Shown here piece by piece: positions 56,501 through 64,000 of a DNA stretch of 64,000 nucleotides. A program made the position numbers and the translations under genes. The stretch is from Gammaproteobacteria bacterium (GTDB lineage: Bacteria > Pseudomonadota > Gammaproteobacteria > JADZEE01). The stretch spans positions 1 to 64,000 of the forward strand of contig JADZEE010000037.1 of NCBI GenBank assembly GCA_020850735.1, read 5' to 3'. Each line of letters starts with the position of its first letter. Within the stretch, counting starts at the first letter, position 1. A model generated the notes under the pieces. It searched no databases and was not told the DNA's origin. It worked only from the letters and a program-made list of their open reading frames with translations.

Positions 56501-57388
56501 TCACGCGGATCCGGATCCGGCGGTTCCGCGTGCAGCGTCGCGCGCGACCGCTCCGGAACACTGCGCCTTGTAGCCGGCGTAAAGGGCGACGACCCGCGTC
56601 CATAGCGATCCGGGACAGACCGGGCCGACCGCCTGTCCGTCGAGGGTCGCGACCGGCAGGATCTCGCGGGTCGAACTCGTCAACCAGATCTCGTCCGCAC
56701 GTTGCAGATCCGGTGCTGCGATTTCCTGCTCCACGCACGGCACCGCATGCGTGCGCAGGAGCTCGAGCACGAGGGCACGAGTCACGCCCGGCAGGATCCG
56801 GTGCGAGCACGGCGGTGTGCGCACCAAGCCGTCATTGACTACGAACACATTGGAAGCAGCGCCCTCGGTCACGAAACCATCGCGAACCAGGATGGCCTCA
56901 TAGGCACCGCGCGCCGCCGCGCGCTGGCGCAAAAGTACGTTCGCGAGCAAGGCCGTGGCCTTGACGTCACACATCTGCCAGCGGGTGTCGGTGTCGGTTA
57001 CGGCGGCGACCGGTTCGGCGGCGTGTGCGATCAGCGGCCGGCTCATCACCAGCACCGTCGGTTCGATCGGCTCCGAGAGCGCATGCTCGCGCTCGGCAAC
57101 GCCGCGTGTGACCTGGATATAGACGCTCTGATCACCGCCGCCGTTGCGCGCGATCAGGCGCTGCACGATGCCCAGCCATTGGTTCGCCGGGTATGGGTTG
57201 CACAGCCCGATGGCCGCGATACTGCGCTCCAGGCGGCGCATGTGCTCGTCCCACAGGAACGGGAGCCCGTCATAAACGGGAATGACTTCATAGACCGCAT
57301 CCCCGAAGATGAATCCGCGATCGAGCACCGAAACCCGGGCTTGTTCGCGCGCGATGGTCTCGCCGTTGAGATAGACGTAAAGCACCAC
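56501..57388 (-). CDS. D-amino acid aminotransferase (class IV)
   Basis: 295 residues. Fold type IV PLP enzyme. RVSVLDRGFIFGDAVYEVIPVYDG, the PLP-lysine region MCDVKATALLANVLLRQRA and TEGAASNVFVV are present; SSTREILPVATLDG completes the site. In this wall cluster D-alanine or D-glutamate supply is plausible, but branched-chain or aminodeoxychorismate-type activity cannot be excluded. The C-terminal 25 residues are Ala/Gly-rich and extra. It is 17 bases after dacA. Confidence 0.9.
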   Translation of the reverse strand: MVLYVYLNGETIAREQARVSVLDRGFIFGDAVYEVIPVYDGLPFLWDEHMRRLERSIAAIGLCNPYPANQWLGIVQRLIARNGGGDQSVYIQVTRGVAEREHALSEPIEPTVLVMSRPLIAHAAEPVAAVTDTDTRWQMCDVKATALLANVLLRQRAAARGAYEAILVRDGFVTEGAASNVFVVNDGLVRTPPCSHRILPGVTRALVLELLRTHAVPCVEQEIAAPDLQRADEIWLTSSTREILPVATLDGQAVGPVCPGSLWTRVVALYAGYKAQCSGAVARDAARGTAGSGSA

Positions 57389-57405
57389 GTTCTCCCGTGT
57401 CGGAC

Positions 57406-58554
57406 CTACTCGAACCAGAGTCTGACTTCGTCCAGCATGCGCGTGAAAATCCCGGCTTCGGCGATGTCATCGAGACTGACCAGGTCACGCGCCGCAATCT
57501 CCTCGCCGTCCAGAGCCAGGGTCAGATGCCCCAGCGTCTGGCCCGCGCTCACCGGCGCCACGACCCGTGGATCGACGTTCACAGTGGCTTCCACACTCTC
57601 GTACCTGCCGCTCGGTACACTGACATGGAGCTCATCACCGAGGCCGAGTCGCGCAATTTCCCCTTCGCCTTTCCACACCCGGACCTCGGTGACGGGTTCA
57701 CGCGCCCCGTACACCCGATGAGATTCCGTAAACCGGAATCCGTAATTCAGCAATGCGCTAGCCGCTGCGGTACGCGCCTTGTCGCTCGCGGTACCGAGCA
57801 CGACCGCGATGAGTCGCCGGCCGTCGCGAACTGCCGACGCAGCGAGACAATAACCCGCCGATTCGGTGAATCCGGTCTTGATACCGTCGACGGTATCGTC
57901 GCGATACAGCAGCTTGTTGCGGTTCGGCTGCCGGATACCGTTCCACGTGAATTCCTTTTCCGAAAACCAGACATATACGTGGGGAAACTCGCGGATGAGC
58001 GCTGCCGCGAGCACCCCGACGTCCCGTGCCGTCGTGTAATGCTCGGGATTGGGCAGGCCGGTGCTGTTCAGGAAATGGGTTCCAGTCATGCCGAGACGGT
58101 TGGCGTGCTGATTCATCACTGCGGCGAACACGTCCTCGGTCCCGGACACATACTCGGCCAGCGCCACGCTGGCGTCGTTGCCGGACTGAATGATGTCGCC
58201 CTTCATCAGATCCTGAACGCGTACACGCTTGCCGACCTCGACGAACATGCGCGAGCCCGATGTGCGCCAGGCTTTCTCACTGATCGGGACCTCGTCGTCC
58301 AGCGAAATGCGCCCGTCACGTATCTCGGTCGCAACCGTGTAAATGGTCATGATCTTCGTGATGCTGGCGGGTTCTACGCGCTCATTCACGTTCTTTTCCG
58401 CAAGCACCGTCCCGCTTGCGTAATCGAGCAGTACGTACGCGTTCGCGTCGATGGTCGGCGGTGGCGGAATGGGAGCTGGCACAGGCGCCGCTACGAGCGC
58501 CGCAGTCCACAGACACATGATGAGACAAGACGATCTGTGCGGGATCCTGGTCAT
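57406..58554 (-). CDS. dacA: D-alanyl-D-alanine carboxypeptidase (PBP5/6 type)
   Basis: Trims pentapeptide stems of peptidoglycan. 382 residues. The signal peptide is followed by the SxxK motif at Ser64-Lys67 (PASITKIMT), then SGNDASVAL and KTGFTESAGYC. The C-terminal domain and amphipathic end helix (IFTRMLDEVRLWF) would anchor it to the inner membrane. ATG 58554 has GAGGA before it. Next in the rodA-mltB-rlpA-dacA row. Confidence 0.95.
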   Translation of the reverse strand: MTRIPHRSSCLIMCLWTAALVAAPVPAPIPPPPTIDANAYVLLDYASGTVLAEKNVNERVEPASITKIMTIYTVATEIRDGRISLDDEVPISEKAWRTSGSRMFVEVGKRVRVQDLMKGDIIQSGNDASVALAEYVSGTEDVFAAVMNQHANRLGMTGTHFLNSTGLPNPEHYTTARDVGVLAAALIREFPHVYVWFSEKEFTWNGIRQPNRNKLLYRDDTVDGIKTGFTESAGYCLAASAVRDGRRLIAVVLGTASDKARTAAASALLNYGFRFTESHRVYGAREPVTEVRVWKGEGEIARLGLGDELHVSVPSGRYESVEATVNVDPRVVAPVSAGQTLGHLTLALDGEEIAARDLVSLDDIAEAGIFTRMLDEVRLWFE

Positions 58555-58603
58555 GGTTCCTCTATTCCGGCGCAACTGGGTCGCCCGGCAGGGCTTGTGC
58601 GCT

Positions 58604-59440
58604 TCAGTTCAGTACGACGGTGTGCTCCAGCACACCGATACGGTTCAGCGACTCCACGATCCGGTCGGCGGAATCCACGTCCACGAGCGGCCCGATGCGC
58701 ACCCGGTGCATCGGTATCCCACCCACTTGCGCGGTCGCGATCACCGCCGGTTGCGCGACCAGCCCCTTCAGCTTGTCACGCATGCGCTGCGCGTTAGCGT
58801 AGTCTCGAAACGCACCGACCTGCAGGTAGAAGCTGGCCAGTCCCGGGACTCGATCGGCGAGCCGCAGCGGTACCGACGGCGGGGCCACGAGGGGTTTACC
58901 GGATTCGATGGCGCGCACTTCAACCAGACCCGTGCCGGGATCGGCGATGCCGAGCTTCGCGGCTACGGCATAGGACAGGTCGATGATGCGATTCTCGTGA
59001 AACGGCCCGCGATCGTTGACGCGCACGATAGCCGTGCGCCCGTTGCTCAGATTGGTGACGCGCGCGTAAGTCGGCAACGGCAGCGTCTTGTGTGCTGCGG
59101 TCATCTGGTACATGTCATAGGGTTCACCGCTCGACGTCCGGCGACCGTGAAAATCCGATCCGTACCACGATGCGATCCCACGCTCCACGAAACCGGCTGC
59201 GCTCTTGAGTGGATAATACCGGCGCCCGTGCACCACGTACGAGTCGGGGTTGCCGTAGCGACTCAGGGGTTCCTGACGCGGCACTGGATCGGGGATTGCG
59301 GCGATGTCGACGTCGCGCGGAATCGCCGGACGCTGCGCCACGACACCGCAACCGGCGACCAGCGCAATCAGCACCAGCAAGCCGGCAAGCCACGGCGTCC
59401 CGGCCGGTACGCGCCCGACGGAGGTCGGAGCTCCGGTCAT
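58604..59440 (-). CDS. rlpA: RlpA-like septal ring lytic transglycosylase
   Basis: 278 residues, a lipoprotein: LLVLIALVAGCGV has a lipobox. The double-psi beta-barrel (about 75-165) has IASWYGSDFHGRRTSSGEPYDM and TNLSNGRTAIVRVNDRGPFH, the transglycosylase-type core. The C-terminal SPOR domain (about 195-278, FYLQVGAFRDYANAQRMRDKL) binds denuded septal glycan. ATG 59440 overlaps the mltB stop by one base; GTG 59443 is an alternative. Confidence 0.94.
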   Translation of the reverse strand: MTGAPTSVGRVPAGTPWLAGLLVLIALVAGCGVVAQRPAIPRDVDIAAIPDPVPRQEPLSRYGNPDSYVVHGRRYYPLKSAAGFVERGIASWYGSDFHGRRTSSGEPYDMYQMTAAHKTLPLPTYARVTNLSNGRTAIVRVNDRGPFHENRIIDLSYAVAAKLGIADPGTGLVEVRAIESGKPLVAPPSVPLRLADRVPGLASFYLQVGAFRDYANAQRMRDKLKGLVAQPAVIATAQVGGIPMHRVRIGPLVDVDSADRIVESLNRIGVLEHTVVLN

Positions 59441-60450
59441 CACCCGTCGTGTTCCGCGCGGATACGCTGCGCCAGCTGCAGCACGGCCATGGCGTACAGG
59501 AAACTGCGATTGTAACGCGTGATTACGTAGAGATTGCGCAACCCGAGCCAGTACTCGTAGCCGTCGCTCTGCTCGAGCGGCACGAGAATACCCGGGGCGT
59601 CCATGCCGGCCTCGTCCGCGAATCGCAGACCCGCGGCACGGAACTCGCGCAGCGGGCGTTTCGGTTCAAAGCCCTCGTCCCGCAGGGTTGCGGCCGGGTC
59701 CCCGTCCACACCTGCCGGCAGCGCGACCGGCTGCCCGCGCTGCCAGCCGTGCACGCTGAGGTAGTTGCCGACGCTGCCGATGGCGTCGTCCACGTCATCC
59801 CAGATGTTGATCGTCCCGTCGACATCGAAATCCACCGCGTAGGCGCGGTAACTGCTGGCGATGAACTGCGGCAGCCCCATGGCACCGGCGTACGAACCGG
59901 ACAGCGACACCGGATTGATCTTCTGTTCGCGGGCGAGCAGCAGGAACTGCTCCAGTTCGGAACGGAAAAACGTGCTGCGCGGCGGATATTTGAACGCAAG
60001 CGTGGCGAGTGCGTCGAGAACCCGGAAGCCACCGCTGTTACGGCCGTAGAACGTCTCCACGCCGATGATGGCGACGATAATCTCCGCCGGCACCCCGAAC
60101 TGTCGTTCGGCACGCGCGAGCACGGCGTCATGGTTGCGCCAGAACCGCACGCCGGCGCTGGCGCGTTCGTCGGTAACGAATATGGGCCGGTAGCGATACC
60201 ATGGTTTCGCCTCGGCAGGCCTGCTGATGGCATCGATGACCCGCTGGGAGATCTGCGCGGCGGACAGTGTCGAGCGCAGCTCCTGCGCCGCGAAACCGTG
60301 CCGCTCGACCATGGCCGCAATGAAATCACCGGTTTCCGATTCGGTCAGCGTGGCGGCCGGCGTGGCGACGATCGTACACAAACCGACGACCAGCGCCGAC
60401 AAAAACCTGGTGGGTTGCCGCAGCGTGCCGCTAATCGGGCGGATCGTCAT
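59440..60450 (-). CDS. mltB: Lytic murein transglycosylase B
   Basis: 336 residues. Catalytic glutamate is Glu132 in GVETFYGRNSG. VPAEIIVAIIG, RRSFFRSELEQFLLLAREQKINP-like, GSYAGAMGLPQFIASSYR, the DGTINIWDDVDDAIGSVGNYL segment and KRPLREFRAAGL are MltB motifs. A hydrophobic signal segment lies at residues 16-33; a lipobox is not clear. It is between rodA and rlpA. Confidence 0.94.
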   Translation of the reverse strand: MTIRPISGTLRQPTRFLSALVVGLCTIVATPAATLTESETGDFIAAMVERHGFAAQELRSTLSAAQISQRVIDAISRPAEAKPWYRYRPIFVTDERASAGVRFWRNHDAVLARAERQFGVPAEIIVAIIGVETFYGRNSGGFRVLDALATLAFKYPPRSTFFRSELEQFLLLAREQKINPVSLSGSYAGAMGLPQFIASSYRAYAVDFDVDGTINIWDDVDDAIGSVGNYLSVHGWQRGQPVALPAGVDGDPAATLRDEGFEPKRPLREFRAAGLRFADEAGMDAPGILVPLEQSDGYEYWLGLRNLYVITRYNRSFLYAMAVLQLAQRIRAEHDG

Positions 60451-60537
60451 CGATGCGGGTGATTTGGCAGCGGTACGGGCCGTCAATGCGCAACGCCGTG
60501 ATAAGCGGATGGAAAGCACTACTTTCGCTGCCCCGGT

Positions 60538-61641
60538 TCAGACACCGGACAACATGCGACGGTGCGAATGAACGCTCATAAGAATACCGAAACTTGCCAT
60601 CAGAGTCACCAGCGAAGTACCCCCGTAGCTGATGAGCGGCAGCGGTATGCCTACGACCGGTAGCTGTCCGATCACCATGCTCATGTTGACGAATATGTAG
60701 ACGAAAAAGATGAGTGTGAGGCTGCCCGCCACCCAGCGGCCGAAACTGTCCTGGGCGTGTGCCGCAATGTACAGCCCGCGAGCTATGACGAAAGCGTACG
60801 CGACGCTGAGAAGTGCGACGCCGATGAAGCCGAATTCCTCGCAGAACACCGCAAAGATGAAATCGGTGGATCGCTCGGGAATGAATTCCAGGCGTGATTG
60901 TGTGCCGAGCAGCCACCCCTTGCCGTACAGGCCCCCCGATCCCACCGCGATTTTCGACTGGATGATGTGATAACCGGAACCGAGCGGATCGGTCTCCGGA
61001 TTGAACAGGGTGAGGATGCGCTGGCGCTGGTAGTCATGCATCATAAACCACAACGTGGGCAGACCCGAGAGCGTCACGGTCGCGGCGACGGCGATAAACC
61101 GCCAGCTCAGCCCCGCCAGGAACAGTACGAAGGCGCCGGATGCGCCGATCAGCAGCGCGGTGCCGAGGTCGGGCTGCCTGGCGACCAGAACCACGGGGAC
61201 TACGACCATCGCTGCGGCCGCCAGGACGTAACCGAGCCGCAGCGGCATCGACAGACCGGCAATCAGCGCGGCGACCGCGACCGGTACGGCGAGCTTCATC
61301 AACTCCGAGGGCTGGAAGCGCAGGATCCCCAGGTCCAGCCAGCGCTGCGCACCACGTCCCAGACCGAAAATGAGCACCAGCACGAGCATCACGATGCCGG
61401 CCGCGTAGACCCACGGCGCCCACCTTGCCAGCTGCCGTGGCGGGATCTGCGCGATCCCGAGCATGGCACCCAAACCCAACGACATGCGCAGACCCTGGCG
61501 AAGCACTACCTCCGGGTCCTGGCCGCTCGCGCTGTACAGCACGGCGAGCCCCACAGCACACAGGACGAGGACGCCGAACAGCAACCAGCCGTCGATCGCG
61601 ATCCGGTTCAGCCACAAACCGCCGGGTTCACGGTCCTTCAT
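60538..61641 (-). CDS. rodA: Rod-shape peptidoglycan glycosyltransferase RodA
   Basis: SEDS-family polymerase of the elongasome. 367 residues, ten membrane segments. Motifs are FQPSELMKLAVPVA with the conserved glutamate, VVARQPDLGTALLIG with the catalytic aspartate, and LPLISYGGTSLVTLMASFGILMSV. ATG 61641 overlaps the mrdA stop by four bases (ATGA), so PBP2 and RodA are coupled. Confidence 0.96.
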   Translation of the reverse strand: MKDREPGGLWLNRIAIDGWLLFGVLVLCAVGLAVLYSASGQDPEVVLRQGLRMSLGLGAMLGIAQIPPRQLARWAPWVYAAGIVMLVLVLIFGLGRGAQRWLDLGILRFQPSELMKLAVPVAVAALIAGLSMPLRLGYVLAAAAMVVVPVVLVARQPDLGTALLIGASGAFVLFLAGLSWRFIAVAATVTLSGLPTLWFMMHDYQRQRILTLFNPETDPLGSGYHIIQSKIAVGSGGLYGKGWLLGTQSRLEFIPERSTDFIFAVFCEEFGFIGVALLSVAYAFVIARGLYIAAHAQDSFGRWVAGSLTLIFFVYIFVNMSMVIGQLPVVGIPLPLISYGGTSLVTLMASFGILMSVHSHRRMLSGV

Positions 61642-63500
61642 TTCGTCTGCGCGATCGTGCGCGCACTGAAATACTGATCGAGGATCTGCCTGGCGATCGG
61701 AGCCGCGGTCCTGGAGCCGCCGCCGCCGTTCTCGACCACGACGGCAACTGCGATCTCGGGCGCTTCGAACGGCGCGAAGGCGATAAACAGCGCGTGATCC
61801 CGCAACCGTTCGGCCACATCCTGCTCGTTGACGCTTTCGTTCTGCTTGATGCCGAACAGCTGCGAAGTGCCGGTCTTGCCGGCGAATCGATAGGCGGCGC
61901 CCTCGGCTGAGCGGCGGGCGGTACCGGTAGGACCCTGAACGACCTCGTGCATGGCCTCCAGCACCGTATCCCAATGTCCGGACTCCACGTCCGCGAACTG
62001 CACACGCTCCCCGGCCGTCAAATCGCGGGCATCGTGGTCCACGGGGTCCTCCAGCTGTCCGGCCACGTGCGGCGTCACCCAAGTCCCCCGGCGCGCGAGC
62101 GTCGCGGTAGCCGCCGCGAGCTGCAGGGGGGTCGTGAGCATGAATCCCTGGCCGATACCGGCAATCAGCGTCTCGCCGAGATACCACGGCAGCTGGCGCG
62201 CCTGGCGCTTCCATGCCGAAGAGGGTACGAGTCCACTGCGCTCACCGGGCAGGTCAATTGCCGTTTGCCTGCCGAGACCGAAGCGGGTCAGGAATGCGTG
62301 CATCCGTTCGATGCCGAGGTCCTGGGCCAGACGGTAGAAATACACGTCGCAGGACTCGGCGATGGCGCGCCGCAGGTCGACATGACCGTGGCCGGTCTTC
62401 TTCCAGTCGCGATAACGATGTGAATCGCCCGGCAGCGTATACCATCCGGGACACCAGGTATCGCTCTCGCTCGAACGTACCCCGTAGTACAAACCCGCCA
62501 GACCCATCAGCGGTTTGATGGTCGACCCCGGCGGATACTGTCCCTGCAGGGCCCGATTGAACAACGGCCGATCGAGCGAATCACGCAGCGCATTGTAGAC
62601 GTCCGTACGGATGCCGTTGACGAACAGATTCGGATCGAAGCTCGGTGTGCTCACCAGTGCCAGCACGCCGCCGGTCTCCACGTCGATGACCACGACCGCG
62701 CCACGGCGGTCGGCGAGCGCGGCGGCTGCGCCGGCCTGCAGCGAGGCGTCCAGCGTCAGGTACAGGTCCTTGCCGGGCCGCGGCGCGGTTCGCTCGAGAA
62801 TTCTGATGATCCTGCCCTGGGCATTCACCTCCACCTGCTGGAACCCGACGTGTCCGTGCAGCTCCGATTCGTAGCTGTACTCGATCCCGAGCTTGCCGAT
62901 GTGCCGGGTCGCGCTGTAGTCGGACGCGTCGATGTAGCCGAGCTCGTCCTCGTCGATACGACCCACGTAGCCGACGACATGGGCCGACAGCTCGCCGTGC
63001 GGGTAGTAGCGCGCCAGATTGGCGCTGATCTGAACACCGGGGAAACGGTGGCGATCGACGGAGAAACGGGCAACCTCGTCCGGCTGGAGGTTGGAACGCA
63101 GGGTCACGTTCTCGAACCGGCGCTTCTTGCGCCGTTCCTTGGTAAAACGCTGCAGATCCTCATCGTCGATCGTAACGATATTCCGAAGCGCGGCGATGGT
63201 GGCGTCCAGATCGGCGACCCGTTCGGGCACGATCTCGAGACTGAAGCTCGGGCGGTTCTCGGCGAGCACGACGCCGTCACGACTGAGAATGAGACCACGC
63301 GTCGGGGCGATCGGGACGACCTTGACGCGATTCTCGTTCGACAGTGTGCGAAAGTGCTCGTGGCGAACGATCTGCAGTCGTACGAGACCCGCCGCCACCG
63401 TGAGCATCAGCAGCGTTGCGCTGACTGCGGCTATGACCAGCCGCCGGCGGAACAGGGCGAGTTCCCGCTGCGCGTCCCCGAGCGTAACCGGACCCGGCAT
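61638..63500 (-). CDS. mrdA: Penicillin-binding protein 2
   Basis: Transpeptidase of cell elongation, partner of RodA. 620 residues. One membrane anchor (about 21-42), pedestal domain with PTRGLILSRDGVVLAENRP, and the transpeptidase with SxxK at Ser326 (PPGSTIKPL), the SCD variant of the second motif in AESCDVYFY, and KTGT in FAGKTGTSQLFG. Runs mreD-mrdA-rodA. Coupled to rodA by ATGA. Confidence 0.96.
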   Translation of the reverse strand: MPGPVTLGDAQRELALFRRRLVIAAVSATLLMLTVAAGLVRLQIVRHEHFRTLSNENRVKVVPIAPTRGLILSRDGVVLAENRPSFSLEIVPERVADLDATIAALRNIVTIDDEDLQRFTKERRKKRRFENVTLRSNLQPDEVARFSVDRHRFPGVQISANLARYYPHGELSAHVVGYVGRIDEDELGYIDASDYSATRHIGKLGIEYSYESELHGHVGFQQVEVNAQGRIIRILERTAPRPGKDLYLTLDASLQAGAAAALADRRGAVVVIDVETGGVLALVSTPSFDPNLFVNGIRTDVYNALRDSLDRPLFNRALQGQYPPGSTIKPLMGLAGLYYGVRSSESDTWCPGWYTLPGDSHRYRDWKKTGHGHVDLRRAIAESCDVYFYRLAQDLGIERMHAFLTRFGLGRQTAIDLPGERSGLVPSSAWKRQARQLPWYLGETLIAGIGQGFMLTTPLQLAAATATLARRGTWVTPHVAGQLEDPVDHDARDLTAGERVQFADVESGHWDTVLEAMHEVVQGPTGTARRSAEGAAYRFAGKTGTSQLFGIKQNESVNEQDVAERLRDHALFIAFAPFEAPEIAVAVVVENGGGGSRTAAPIARQILDQYFSARTIAQTK

Positions 63501-63605
63501 GTCAGGGACTCGTGCGATGGGCGCGACGGGTTGCGGGACGTCGCGGCGCTACCGGTGCACGGCCCGCGCCGGCACACGCGTACATCCGGCAGGGCGCAGA
63601 CACGG

Positions 63606-64000
63606 TCACGTGACGCGAAACTTCCTCCGCAGGTCGCGCAGGATGATGAACAGCCACGGCCACAGGAGCATGCTCGATAACGCCGGAAGCAGCATGGTCG
63701 GGTTGGGGCCGCTCGTCCCTTGCACGAAGCGGACCCAGAGCGTGAAGCTCAGATATACCGCCAGGATCACGCCGACGAGCAGAGCCTGCTGCCCGAGCGG
63801 AAACAAGCGGATGCGCTGATGCACGCTGGCGGCGATGTAAGCGACGATGGCGAGACCCGCGGCATGCAGGCCGAGCAGCGATCCGGTGAGCCCGTCGAGG
63901 AACAGGCCGACGATCCAGGCCGTGCCGACACCGACCCGCTCCGGCAAGGCGATGCACCAGTAGATGAGCACCATGGCCACCCAGGCCGGCCGCCATGCGT
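63606..64000 (-). CDS. mreD: Rod shape-determining protein MreD, 5' end beyond the window
   Basis: Partial gene; the open frame continues past 64000. The visible part has AWRPAWVAMVLIYWCIALPERVGVGTAWIVGLFLDGLTGSLLG, the MreD family core, and about four membrane segments. It probably lacks only some 25-40 N-terminal residues here. MreD helps place the elongasome with MreC and PBP2, the next gene. Confidence 0.9.
   Translation of the reverse strand, partial: AWRPAWVAMVLIYWCIALPERVGVGTAWIVGLFLDGLTGSLLGLHAAGLAIVAYIAASVHQRIRLFPLGQQALLVGVILAVYLSFTLWVRFVQGTSGPNPTMLLPALSSMLLWPWLFIILRDLRRKFRVT

Overview
The window is a GC-rich, densely coded chromosomal segment, most likely from a PHA-storing gammaproteobacterium. 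The evidence is the order recA-recX-alaS-lysC-csrA-tRNA-Ser-tRNA-Arg, a RodA/PBP2/MltB/RlpA/DacA wall cluster, a ybeD-lipB pair, a YadGH-type exporter, and a class III (PhaC+PhaE) polyhydroxyalkanoate synthase. I cannot name a genus from the sequence alone. No prophage, CRISPR array, rRNA or intact insertion sequence was seen.

Layout. 1-9.5 kb is an accessory-looking stretch. It holds a cytochrome b561 gene behind a 26-bp palindrome, a decayed REP-associated transposase fragment, two thiolases, a crotonase, an LLM-type oxidoreductase, a DUF3237 protein flanked by two related 96-bp inverted repeats, and two PEP-CTERM surface proteins. Both PEP-CTERM genes have a sigma-54 type -24/-12 promoter preceded by the same 19-bp dyad. 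9.5-15.5 kb carries a GST, an exported DUF1566 protein next to dispersed 44-bp repeats, a haem-motif/beta-propeller protein, a short FimV-like protein, two small exported proteins and rppH. 15.7-23.9 kb is a TCA-cycle block: mdh and gltA leftward, sucA-sucB-lpdA rightward. 24-30.7 kb is PHA metabolism: phaA, phaR, GTP-type pckG, phasin, phaC, phaE, with tRNA-Ser(CGA) just upstream of phaEC. 31-37.3 kb has two Sel1-repeat proteins around an HDOD gene, an isochorismatase-like hydrolase, a second cytochrome b561, YceI and a degenerate GGDEF protein.

37.5-48.6 kb is a leftward housekeeping block: guaB, guaA, tadA, cinA-type amidase, thpR, recA, recX, alaS, lysC, csrA, tRNA-Ser(GCT) and tRNA-Arg(ACG). 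Beside tRNA-Arg lies a perfect 58-bp duplication of the tRNA 3' end plus terminator. 48.7-55 kb holds xseA, a YdcF-like protein, lipB, ybeD, a 55-residue membrane protein, sixA, yadG-yadH and queD. 55-64 kb is mostly cell-wall elongation (mreD, cut by the window edge, then mrdA, rodA, mltB, rlpA, dacA, dat), with an FG-GAP/ASPIC protein downstream.

How it fits together: the TCA block supplies and drains acetyl-CoA, PhaA starts PHA synthesis, PhaEC polymerises, and PhaR probably represses phaP and phaA through a shared TGCA-rich site seen at both promoters. The most interesting non-coding signal is the paired enhancer-like dyad plus sigma-54 promoter at the two PEP-CTERM genes. The two spacings differ by 11 bp, about one helical turn.
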